Assembly (NCBI GenBank): GCA_030142905.1
Contig: JASJOG010000110.1
Coordinates: 672,001 to 736,000, forward strand
Direction: 5' to 3'
Length of the DNA stretch: 64,000 nt
Origin: Heliopora coerulea
Taxonomy: Eukaryota > Cnidaria > Anthozoa > Scleralcyonacea > Helioporidae
The position numbers were made by a program, and so were the translations under genes. This document shows, one piece after another, positions 1-12,500 of this stretch. Within the stretch, counting starts at the first letter, position 1; each line of letters starts with the position of its first letter. The notes beneath the pieces are model-generated. The model saw nothing but the letters and a program-made list of their open reading frames with translations, was not told the DNA's origin and ran no database searches.

Positions 1-447
1 AAATAAAGCTGCTTTAACAGAGAGCAATTATTACGTGCCAAATCGCCGATAGCTTAATTCCTACTTGTAACAAACAAATGTTCCAAGCTAAATTCAACTC
101 GATTAAGTATTTTAGCATTCTCAGAAACTGCAAACTTATCATATCACACCCATCTTTACCAGAATAGTTATAGTAGTATTTATAGCATTGACTTATGATT
201 AACTTTTCCAATTTCTTGCAAAAAAGCATCAGCGTATACGCAAGACTAGCTAAGGCTTCAGTTTCCTTACTCTACCAAACAGACTGAGGCATAGATTGTT
301 AGAAGTATTTTTCTGATTACTTAATGGCTGTCACTCGGTTTACAGAGCCCCAGTTGGAAATACTAAAAGCCAAATCAGCCTTTCCACTAGAATTCTGTTC
401 GTTTTAAAGATATCTTTCTTCTTAAACAACCTAAATGCATGACTCAC
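1..447. other. Intron of piezo, nothing recognised
   Basis: AT-rich intronic sequence. An open minus-strand stretch (14-302) exists after a possible acceptor, but its frame does not continue the Piezo exon at 448-523 and it lacks family motifs. Confidence 0.4.
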
Positions 448-523
448 CTGGTTCGCCCAACAGTGACGAATTTCTGGCAGTGGACTCTGTATCATATGCT
501 TTCTCTCTCCACAGTCCGTGGGC
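448..523 (-). CDS. piezo: Piezo exon y (last exon seen, GLW motif)
   Basis: 76 nt. AHGLWREKAYDTESTARNSS then LLGEP and one base, fitting the human LLCYGLWDHEEDSPSKEHD. Acceptor ctacattaag, strong donor CAG|GTGAGT. The next exon must begin with two bases and is not identifiable in 1-447, so the gene continues beyond base 1. Confidence 0.85.
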
Positions 524-3500
524 CTTAATGTAGATAAAGAACGACAACAAAATTGGGAATAAGGTCAAAGACAATAATTAAAACGCACGGTATGGGAGAG
601 GAATGTGTCTAGCTGAAAATGAGACAGAAACATTTCAGTGTTCAAGCAAAACAGTTGGATAACTCCAAACATATGAAACATAAGGTAATTTACCCTGGAT
701 TCAAAGACGAATTTTGAATTTACTAGCATAAACACAGTACTGAAGAGGCTACCGATCACGCGAAGATGGAGGCAAAGGCGATACACTGGTGCTAATGATG
801 AAACAAACACTTCACATGTTACTTCTACATTCTACATTACATCTGGGTTCCATTTCAGGACAGGCAATTCTAAGATATAATGTTAAAATTCGAATAAGCG
901 CTCACTCCTGAACGGCAATTTTGAAATAAGTGCCCACCTTCGAATAAGCGCCCACCGCAGTAGTCTGATAGTTTTTTTTAGGTTGACAGTGGCCTACTCA
1001 CACCTGTAATGAGACGGAGATTTAAGCTTTGGTCTAATCTCGCTTTAATGCCTTCACTGTTCCGTAGGAAGAGTGACATTATTATAAAAGTTTGAACTGG
1101 TGTTTCCACGCTTCCAGTCGCAGCATCCCCTATTCCAACTGCTTGGCAATCGCTCAACTACACTGTTTTGTTTCGATAACATGAAATAAACTAATAATCT
1201 TTTGTTTTGTTATTCTTAAAAGAGAAAGTGTCCTCATCAGTTGAAAACGAAGCAAATTGGAATAAGGGCCCACCTTCGAATAAGGGCTGAATCAGCGCCC
1301 ACCTTCAACGTCGCAAAACTAAAAAGTGCCCAGAGCATTTATTCGAATTTTTACGGTATATACATCATCCCGCGCAAAGGTGGATCATTTAACATCCCCC
1401 TCTTTCAATCATACTTGCCTTACTCCAAACCAAATTTGTCACAACTACAGTGTGGTCATAAACCAAGGTCTTTTCTCGATTTTCGGTGGGAAAAAGAGCC
1501 TGGGTAGCGAATTAGAATACATATATGCCTTCATGCATGGTTGCACCGGTATTTAACCACCTATGCAGCCTGTCCGCCTGTATGACTTCCTGCCTCTCTG
1601 CCTGCCTGCGTGCCTGCCTGCCTCCTGATATGCCAGTCAGATCTGCACTTACTTGTAGAGCGTATCGATGAAAGAACAGTGCCAGCAATAACAGAAGGTC
1701 GTAAGCCGATGACGGGCCATTTCTATCGATTTCAAAGATCCGTGCAGGACACAAAGGATCACTTTTCATTTCTGCCGTAGCGTTACAATCGTTGAAAGGA
1801 ATGAACTCGAATTTAAATACATACTTGTAGATTATAACAAACATATTGTAAGTGATGACGGTGATCCAGAATTTCTTGGTTGGCCTCGGGATCGCTAACA
1901 TGCCCCAGAGGAAGACAAGAAGTGGAAAAGCCAGAGACATCAAGGACGCATAAACCACGTGATTAATAACCATAATGAGAAAGCATAAGTAGGTCGTTTG
2001 AGATATTAAAGCATAATACAAAGCTTGGACAAACTTCATTAAACGCCAGTTCTCCGCAGGACCATCCAACATGCAAATTTCATCTGTAGTCATACTTGTC
2101 CAAGACACAGCGTCTTCACTCATAGAAACCAACTAAAAATTAGAAAAACAAATTGGCTTCGATATCACCAAGGAAAGGGGGACATAGATGCATAAGTGTA
2201 GACTTACAATTGAAGCAGTCGCATGGCCCTTTAACTAGTCTTGAATAAACGAACAACTCAGTGTAATAAATAACTGAACAATTAAGTAATCAATCTAATG
2301 AACGGGTGAACCGGCGAACTAGAAGCCAAATAAAGAAATAAAGAATTAACTCTTAGAAACAAATGGAGTCGTATACGATTCTACATTTGTTCTGCTGGTG
2401 TTCAACCATACCTAATTGGGTATGGTTGAACACCAGATCGTTGTTTAAAACACGATCAAACAAGCAAGCGAAGAGTCCACGGCTCTGCTTCTACCCCCTG
2501 CCCCCTTAAGGGGACAGCGAATTCACGGGGATAGAGAGTCTGCAGAGTCCTACCCACACCGGTCTACCCGAACGTGGGCTCCAAGATTTGGAGTGCGTTA
2601 ATTTTTGTTTTATTTTCACAGAATGGTCCCGCTGCGTTTCATGTGGGACATTTTGCACGGCATTCTATGTAGATATCACGTAAGATCGCATACTAGGTGG
2701 TTTGATCCAAAAGATCTCAAAAATAGTAGATCGTTTAAGGGTTAAAGAAGTGAAGAAATGAGGAAGTAAAGAAGCAAAGAAGAAAAGAAGCGAACAAAGG
2801 AACGAACCAACAAATGAACAAGTGAACTAGTAAACAGAGAACAAGAGAACAAAGAACAACAGAGAACGAGGGAACAAAGGAAAGAGGTAACAAGCTAACG
2901 AAGTAAACTTCCAACAAGTGAACGAGAAAAAAGGTGACTAAATGAAAGATTGAACCAGTGAACAGTGGAAAAGAGAAACACGTGAACAGATAGACGTGAG
3001 AAGCAATGAACGGAACATGTGAACCAGTAAAAGAGTGAACGACTGAACGGGTGAAGGCTGAAACAGATTGGAATGGGTGGCACCAGAGGCGCCTAGTTTG
3101 CACAAGCACACAGGTCTAAAAAGGTTAAGACATAGCCACTTAAGATATGCTATTAGGGATGCATTTGGTAACACCTTACTGAATATTGGGTTCAACGAGA
3201 TTGTAGACTACCAGATACTGGGAACACCTATTTTCACAATGAAGAAGTGAAACAACAAGGAGATATTTAAAGAAAGAAATATGCAAGCTATTTCGTGAAT
3301 TTGTAATATAATTATTTGAAATTGAACTAAACTTGCCATCGTTTGATACTCAAGCCTTAATGTGTTTTACACCAGAACTGTCTCTGTAGAAATGTTAATT
3401 GCCAATTGCTAGCATCAATTGTCTATTTGCACATTCAAAAACATCTTTTTTTCCTCCTTGCAAGAACTCCACTACGGCCGGGTAAACATCCATAAGAATT

Positions 3501-6500
3501 TTACCGGATACCAAATGTGACGCGACAGCAACATTTTAGCTGATGCCGGGGTTCAAATCCCGTGTCAAGGAGATGAGTGAACCCGGTCACCTATAACGAT
3601 TTCAGAAATAGTAAATGGATTTCCGTATTTTGATACCGTGATCTAAACACGCAGGATGTTGCTAGACTTGAGAAAAGCGTAGATATACAACTGCCACTAG
3701 GCGACTGTTTTTAGCTTTTCAAAAATCCAGCAACATTGCAAGTGTTTGTCACTGTATCCAAACGCGGAGATCCATTTGGCATTTCTTTCATAAAATAACA
3801 GCAGATGAAAAGCTGTCAACTTTATTAACACAATGATGAAGTAGGCAATTATCCCGTAAATCAGCAACTACCAACCAGAGGCAACCTTAAGAAGATTGAA
3901 CCCTGATCAACAAAGTGAACCCTCTCCAATGTGGCAAAAAGAAAAAAAAAACAGAGTGTTTTCTTTTTTAGCTATTTGAAAGTCAAACAATGTACCGAGT
4001 GTTTCAATGAGAAAATCCAAACACGCAAAAACCACAACGTATTTCTTTGATAAAATAATGACTGAACGCGCAACACAATCGTCAGTACACTTTTGGCTAG
4101 ACATTTTGCGGGAATTTTTTCGTGTTTGAATACTCTGATCCAAACACGGGTAAACCCGCCAGAGCCCTCGCACGACACACATTATTTTATGAAGATATAT
4201 TCCCAAAACTTAGTCACCAGTGACTAGAGTCATCGATCCTCAATCTTTCCGGTAACCTCCATGAATCAGGACCGAGTCAGTCATGACGAACGACCATGAT
4301 CAATGTTATGGTTTGGACTAGGTTGAGGGTGGGAATAAGAATTAAGGATTGAGTAAGTGAATGTTTCAACTTCCCATAGGGTCATTAATTATTTCAACGG
4401 TCATTCATCGCTAGAATTCACTCATCCCTGACACCAGCACAATTGTTTTGTACGACTTTTGCATGATTTCTCAAGATATAAAAACCATGACTCGTTACAA
4501 CTGCCACTTTTGATCATTTCACAAACCTTTTCATCAACTGAGTCACCTTCGGTGGATTCAGAGGACGATTGCTCGCGAGCTCTCGACCGAACACTTTCTA
4601 AGCATTCTTGCCGTCTTTTCTCACGTCGAGCTTTCCTCAACTGACGGGCAACAGCGCGGTAGTCTTTACTCATACCATTGAGGAAACTAATAAGTTTGTC
4701 AAAAATCCATTTGCCATAGTAGGATATCAATTTTAACAACGCTTTCAATCTCTCCAGTCGACCTTCCTGAGGCGTCGTCGTATCCGTCTGAGAGCCTTCA
4801 TTCTGTTCATTATCACCCGACGGCTGTCCTTCAGAGGAGGGACCTGGCTCACTGGGATGGGCTCTTGATCGTTCAGAGGTATCTTAAGCAAAATTAGGAA
4901 TGCTTTAAAGATTTATAAAAGCCATGCATACCGGTGAACCCTCCCGATTTCAGCGGGAAGCTTCCGATATTAGATGCATTCTTCCGATCTCCAAATCTGT
5001 AACTTTAGAGCCTGCTTACACGTGCGATTTTACACGTTACGATTGTCATCCTGGTGTATGTAATGAACTCATGATAGTCTATGTAACATGATATCCGCTT
5101 ATGATTGGCTGTAGTATGTCCTCGACACTCTTATCAGTTAAACACATACTCCAAGATGTCAATTGCAAGGCACGTGTAAACAGCCTTTAAAGGCACTGAT
5201 ATTTTCCAATTTTGCATGAATTTTTAATTTCTGGCAAACTTTGATTCCAAATCTCATTGTGTGAACCAGGAATTTAAAGAAATCCGTGCAAATACGGAAT
5301 AACACGAAAAATCTTACGAATCGTTATAGAAACTACCAGTTATTGAAATCTAGGCTACTACAGCGCGGGAGATCTCGGTCACCTCGTCTTCGCTGTGCAG
5401 TATCACGCAATAGCGAAATTGTTCGAATTTGTAGTTAATGTATGTCTTGTTTTTAAGTTTTGGTTTGCCATACCCGTTCGCTCTGTACTATCTCCTGCTT
5501 TAGATTATTAGCAAGTTCTCAGGTATGGCATTGATTGTTAAAATAAGTATTCAAAATTTCTTTTGTATAGTCGAACTATTTTATACCAGCTAAAACAAGT
5601 TGTGGTATACATTAACGACACCGCAGTTCATAAATTGAAGTATCAACATGTTTTAAACTCAAGATCTAAGTTATTAAAACAATAAGGATGTGAAAATCTT
5701 CCTTTCACAACATTTTGATCTTCTTAGTATAAATTTACCATTTTATATAACAAATTCGTGAATTTCATTGGCTATCCTACCATTTACTATTTGATTATAG
5801 TAAATAATATGCCGTAAGTCTAGGAAATTTATCCTTTTTATCACAAACTGACCAAATTTATATTAAAACGAATCGACAATTTGCCCTCGTTTCTCATGAG
5901 CGATGATCAACTCAAGCTTCGCCCTTGTTAACTTTCTACTTATGGAAAAGGTACCCCTACGAAAATTTCATGTCATTTCACCTGCGAAAACTATATGGAA
6001 TCGAAGCACTTTCACAAATGAAATTTTCATTTCGCATATGAAATGAGAACCTATTCACATATGGAATACGAACTGAATCAAAATTTCACATGTGAAATGT
6101 TGTTGTACGAAACATGAATTTTGCATATGGAATGCAACCTTCACAAATAAAAATTAATTTCACTTATGAAATTTTCATTTGACAAATGCAATTGAAACAA
6201 TTCACATATGAAATGTTATTTTCACATGGGAAATTGTATGTGAAATTTTTGTAAGGGTTTTATAAATCTAGCTTCCGTAAAACAGTTGTGTCATTTATGG
6301 GCATTACTCTTGACGATTTGAAGAAATAAAATATAAAACAAACTCTCAGACGTTATTGTCTGATGACTATATTGTTACAGCTGTATTTTGCCAGCAGTGC
6401 TGTAACGGCCTATGAAATTTGTATGCAAGTACACTGTTAGTGACTAACACTATAGTTCACGTCGAATACCATAGTATATTTTGGCCCAATATAACTGGTT

Positions 6501-9500
6501 AACTCTATTACGTGCACTGAAAACAACTGCCAGAATAGCTGGCGACAGTTTACACTTTTTTCATGGATGATATGTAAATCCCAACGAAAACGAAAAGACT
6601 AACCGTACAATTTCGACTTCGAATCCGACTGGTAGAAAAATCCAGTAAATGCATTAACGGGTAGTCGCCATAATAAAACAATACAACTGTTAAACCATAA
6701 TTCACAAGCTAAATCATTCAGGAAACTATGCAGCAGTACCGACATGCAGTCATCCTAACAGTTACGTGGACTGATTTACAGATAACGGAAAATTTAACAC
6801 TAGGACAGAACCTTGGAAACTCTGGGATCTGAAATGTGTGTTGATGGGGTGAAGGCCCCTGTGACGATACAAGTGTTATCGATGTCACACGAAATACATA
6901 GTAAATATTCATCATATTCTGAGTTACGACATACAAAACTACGTCTTTACACCTTAAGAGTTTACCGTTAAAAAATACCAACCTTCGTCCGGGACTTCTT
7001 TGAGAGATTTCGAATCCTCGTCTAATTCCACATCACTTTTAAATAGATCGTAATCTCCAGAATATATAGCTACAAAGGCGAACGCTCAATTAAATGTTTG
7101 CAATTAAACCACATTATTTGAAGAAACTTCATGGAAAATATCAAAGAGCTAACCACTCGTCTCGTTGACTTGGGAACTCAATTATTGCACCGACGAGATT
7201 CCAAGCCCACAGCACTAAAGTTTTGCTGTCTCGAGAGGTTCCTTATTTACCGTTATCTTAATTCCCAATGTTCTTTGAACAACTTCATCGTAAAATAGCA
7301 TCAGAAGTCAACAAATTATAAATAAGTTGAGGGCAATTTTCAAGCATTTTATTATATTTTTAAAGGATCGTAAAAGCACAAGTGCTAATAAAGACTTCAA
7401 GTAAACGACAAAATTTCTTTATTGCATACAATTTTCGGCAAAACTCCTGCCATCTTCAGTGCAAATGATAATAGGTTATTTACAAGCGATATTTATATGT
7501 GACAGGATAAACATTACAAGCGTATGACTCATCTAATATGAATTCTCACACATGTGTGTCAGAATGATTAATTACAAAGGTGCGACCAGTTGATGGAGGT
7601 GGTAGGCGTTGAAAGCAAGATGTAGAATTGTTAATGTTGTGTGGTAGACAAGAACAGTTAAGAAGAAGAAGAAAAAATAAATTGTATATGTGTATATTGG
7701 AATTATAAGCTAAACATGGTGTTAAGATGATGGACTTGAACATTAAGTTCGGGTTTGAGTTTCTTAATATGTAGCGCTTCTTTGAGTTTAAGAGAAAGGA
7801 CAGATTTATCGGAGTCTATGATTTTAACACATGAGGAGTTATACTGACGTTTGCAAGCAGAGGATTTTTGAAGGTGTTTGAATATGTGGGAATGTTTGTC
7901 AGTTTGTGTGTGCTCATTAATCCGAGTGGTGAGGTGACGAGTGGTTTCGCCAATGTAACGGGAATTACATCCCGCACAAGTAAACTGATATACCACATAA
8001 GATTTAAACTCTCCAGGAATCGGGTCTTTAAAACTAAAAAGATTCTTAACTTTGTATGGTGAAAAAACAAGTGTGATCTCTAGGTCGGTGCATAACCGTT
8101 GTATAAGTGACTTGAGTTTGCGTCGTGTTATTTTTGAGTAAAAGCCGGTGTATGGTAATTTGAAGTAGCGTATATTTCGTTTGTCACCTTCTGTGTGTTT
8201 TGTTTGGTCAGAATGGCTTGGTTCTTCATTGTATTTACTGATGACTTTGTGTATTATGTGGAAAGGAAATGAGTTACGTTTAAGAGTAAAAATAAGTTTG
8301 TTGAGATCATCTTTGAAGCCGGTTTCCGTGTTATTTATTTTACGGGTCCTATCAATTAGTGTTTTTATCAGTCCTGTCTTATAATTCATGGGTGAGAAAC
8401 TCAAAAAATTCATGAGCAGAACGGTGTATGCTTTTTTGTGAAAAGTAGTTGTAGTGCAGGTGTTTGTTGATTTGGTTACCAAAACATCTAAGAATGGAAG
8501 TTTACCATTTTTCTCCTTTTCAAAAGTAAATTTGATGTTAACATGTTGACGGTTTAAATAATCGAGAAATAGCATCGCGTCATGCTCATTGTGAAATACG
8601 CAAAAGGTGTCGTCAACATATCTACGATAAAATAAAACACGGGTTTCGTCGTAATTTTCTAACCAAAGTTGCTCATGGTAACCCATGAAGAGGTTGGCTA
8701 GTACTGGCGCTAAAGGAGAACCTATAGCTACTCCGTCAACTTGATCATAAAATAAAACACGGAAACCGGCTTCAAAGATGATCTCAACAAACTTATTTTT
8801 ACTCTTAAACGTAACTCATTTCCTTTCCACATAATACACAAAGTCATCAGTAAATACAATGAAGAACCAAGCCATTCTGACCAAACAAAACACACAGAAG
8901 GTGACAAACGAAATATACGCTACTTCAAATTACCATACACCGGCTTTTACTCAAAAATAACACGACGCAAACTCAAGTCACTTATACAACGGTTATGCAC
9001 CGACCTAGAGATCACACTTGTTTTTTCACCATACAAAGTTAAGAATCTTTTTAGTTTTAAAGACCCGATTCCTGGAGAGTTTAAATCTTATGTGGTATAT
9101 CAGTTTACTTGTGCGGGATGTAATTCCCGTTACATTGGCGAAACCACTCGTCACCTCACCACTCGGATTAATGAGCACACACAAACTGACAAACATTCCC
9201 ACATATTCAAACACCTTCAAAAATCCTCTGCTTGCAAACGTCAGTATAACTCCTCATGTGTTAAAATCATAGACTCCGATAAATCTGTCCTTTCTCTTAA
9301 ACTCAAAGAAGCGCTACATATTAAGAAACTCAAACCCGAACTTAATGTTCAAGTCCATCATCTTAACACCATGTTTAGCTTATAATTCCAATATACACAT
9401 ATACAATTTATTTTTTCTTCTTCTTCTTAACTGTTCTTGTCTACCACACAATATTAACAATTCTACATCTTGCTTTCAACGCCTACCACCTCCATCAACT

Positions 9501-12500
9501 GGTCGCACCTTTGTAATTAATCATTCTGACACACATGTGTGAGAATTCATATTAGATGAGTCATACGCTTGTAATGTTTATCCTGTCACATATAAATATC
9601 GCTTGTAAATAACCTATTATCATTTGCACTGAAGATGGCAGGAGTTTTGCCGAAACATGAGTTTTGCCTCAACCCCAAAACCACCAACTTTTTACGGACA
9701 TTGGACTGGTTTGTTTGAAATTTTCTACTCAGATAGCTAAGTATTAGACCTTTTGAAATGTGACATCAAAAAAATTGTGCCCTGCTAAGTTTTTGTTTGT
9801 TTGTTTTTGTTTTTTTTCACTACTGAATGAAATTCAGCCAAACAGAACAATTATCAATTGTTCAGTGTTATCAACAGCTGTGAAGACTTTTTAGAAACTG
9901 TTTTCATTTTAAACACCATGTAGATATATTAACGGACCATAGAGTCAACTAGTTGGTTCTAGAGTTGACTACTCAGTACATGTTTCTAAGCAAACTCAAT
10001 ACGTCAACAATTCTGAATCGACATTATGAATGTGGAGTACTAACGTTATGATGTACGAGTATTTAGTCTTGACAGGTTCAGTAAACGTCTTTAAGTCCTA
10101 GACATGGACCGCATGGCAACACGGTCCATTTGGCTATAAAAGGTTCCATTATTGATTAAAACACGATTAAGTCGGTTTTCTTTGTTCTTTCGAGGGTTTT
10201 ATTCTCCGAAGGGACCTATCTAAACAAAAGAGCTTTTGAAAAGCTGGCGGGGACTGTATATACAATACCTGAAATAGCTGGGATTGTATATACAATCCCT
10301 GACAACAATTAATCCAAGAAGGAACACAAACTGAAAACATGTTTTTTACTTCTCAAAACAAAAACAAATCATGCCGCTTAACATTTCTGGAAGAAAGCCT
10401 CCTTTAATTGTGTTTTAAGACGGATAAAGTCAGCTTTAAGCCTCCGTTCTCGGTATTTATCCAATGCATAAAAAATGGTAATATAAGGCCGCACGCAAAA
10501 GAAAGTTCAAAAACAAGTCATCACGCTCAATATCGAGTAGTTGACGACAACATAACAACTGGTTAATGTCCGCGAGATTTGATTTCTTCAATAACTTTAC
10601 AAAAAAGTAGGTTTAATTTAGTTTACAAAATAGGCAAAATATGCCTCTTTTTTAGCTAGCGTTTTACACGACCATTTGTCGATGTCCTTTTGAACTTACC
10701 GCCATCTTGGCCTTGACCTCTACAAATATCACCTGGGACAGGGTTGTCGAGCAATCTACTTTTCATGAATTGTGCAACGCGTGTAAGCCGTCGCACGAAT
10801 AACTTAGCTAAGGAATCATATGATCACGAACGGAGAGCTAAATAAAATTATTGGGATTCACTCCCATAAATTCACGTGATCTATGGTGAAATTATGAGAA
10901 ATAAGAAATGGTATAGTTTATTACATTATTAAGTTTTGTAGTTAATTACACCAATAAAAAGCTAACTTTAATCAAGTCTCACCCTCATAATGTGAATGCG
11001 GTTCTCGAGCTCCGCTCTTCCGCTTACTCTTCAATCTCTCAACGCTAAAAAAGCAAAAACAGTGAGCAGATTTTTTTGATAATTTACCGAGGGTCCCTGT
11101 CAGGAATCGGATGACAGCTTAGACCTGAAGAGATACAGCTCTCTCTGAAAACGCGATTACTTATTGCGCTTTACAGTATTGTAAAATTGGAAAAGTTGTA
11201 ACACATGCGTAAGCAGTCCCATGTACAAATGTAAATTTCAGGTTCAAGTCGTTAACCTACAACTCAAACATCGATTTACCGCATGTCAGGATCGCACACA
11301 GTCATTCAGTTTACTCTCCATTTACCAATACTAATATTGTTTCAGTCTGATTTTAGTAACACGGGAAATGGTCTAAAAAGTCTTTTTAAAGTCGTTCAGC
11401 ATATGCCCAGCTAAGTAAGCGAGTTCCCATTGATCATACTGGCTTAGAGCAATTATAGTAAGCTCGCTAAATGAAGGAGATTGAAACAAGACTGTGATCA
11501 ACCAGAACAGACCTGCCACAACTCTCACCTTTCTCTTATTTTAATCATTTCTTCTCGTTCCCGGTTCTTTACTGCCTCTAAATTTTCCCTTAACTGTTCA
11601 TCAATGAATTTCGCACCACTGTAGTAAGAAATGCATAAAGGACCATTAACTCAACAACGTATTGAAAAGATCAGTTCAGCAATAAACAGGCACCAAGACA
11701 GACGGACGGGCGGAAGGACAGATGGACGGAAAAATAGACAGATGGGTAGGCTGGTAACAAGGCAGTTAGGCTGGTAACAAGGCAGGTAGGCAGACAGTTA
11801 GGCAGGCTAAAATTTGATGGAAAAGGCAAAAATCCAGTTTATTTAATTGAAAGAAACCTCTCCTAGACCCAACCGAGACCTAAATACAATACAAGCTAAA
11901 AATCCTACTCAATGTGAAAGATAAATGTGCGTAAAAGTACAAGAGAATGATAACAAGAAAATTGTATTTCAAATAAAATTTATTCAAATTTTCAAAAGAG
12001 TCATTGTAAAACCTAACTAATTACTAAAGCTTGTACTAAGACAGATCAGTAAATAGTAAATAGTTACTTAGGTCTGATTCAGTAATAATAAACACTTTTT
12101 AACCGAGAGCAAGGCCCTTATAGTAAAGTGAATGCCTGAAGTTTTCCTACAGACCGAGCGACGAAAAACCGAGGTCTGTACGAAAAAGCCGAAGGCAAAT
12201 ACATTCCAGTGCGGACCAAGCATTCAAGGTTAATTAAGAATTTAAATATAGCTTTTGGTTAGTTTTCTTTCCCATTATAACTGGGTTTTCGTCGTCGGAT
12301 GGCTGCTGTGTAACTTACCTCGTAACTTGCTCGTCTTTCTTCTTGTTTTTACTAGCTAAACATTCATTTATATCGTACTTTTATACAATTAGATTTGAAC
12401 AAAAACGGTAATAGTGTTTCAGCACATTGTATTACTCGGAGTTTTCGTTTTACGGACTTAATTCTCCTTAAAGTTCATTAAAATCAGTTTGAAGATTTTT

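Larger units (their letters stand above)
7434..9655. mobile_element. Penelope-like element with inverted copy (PLE-A)
   Basis: The left part, read on the minus strand, is a 5'-truncated PLE. The right part, 8758-9655, repeats 7434-8332 as an inverted copy of about 900 bp that is nearly base-identical; I noticed one substitution, in the 3' UTR. The junction near 8745-8758 carries ATAAAATAAAACACGG, which also occurs at 8633-8648, so short homology may have joined the arms. Both ends carry a hammerhead-like core (CTGAAGA, stem, CCGAAA). Partly duplicated and inverted copies are known for PLEs. Arm identity shows a very recent event. Confidence 0.9.

Noticed and set aside
14..302. Minus-strand open stretch after a possible acceptor, considered as the next Piezo exon.
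   Set aside because: The exon at 448-523 leaves one base, and in that phase this stretch hits a stop at once. No conserved Piezo motif.
2735..3109. Long minus-strand frames rich in F, S and L.
   Set aside because: Low-complexity purine tract; several overlapping frames are open for compositional reasons.
3546..3572. GGTTCAAATCC, a pol III B-box-like word.
   Set aside because: No A-box, no stems and no repeat partner; not a tRNA or supported SINE.
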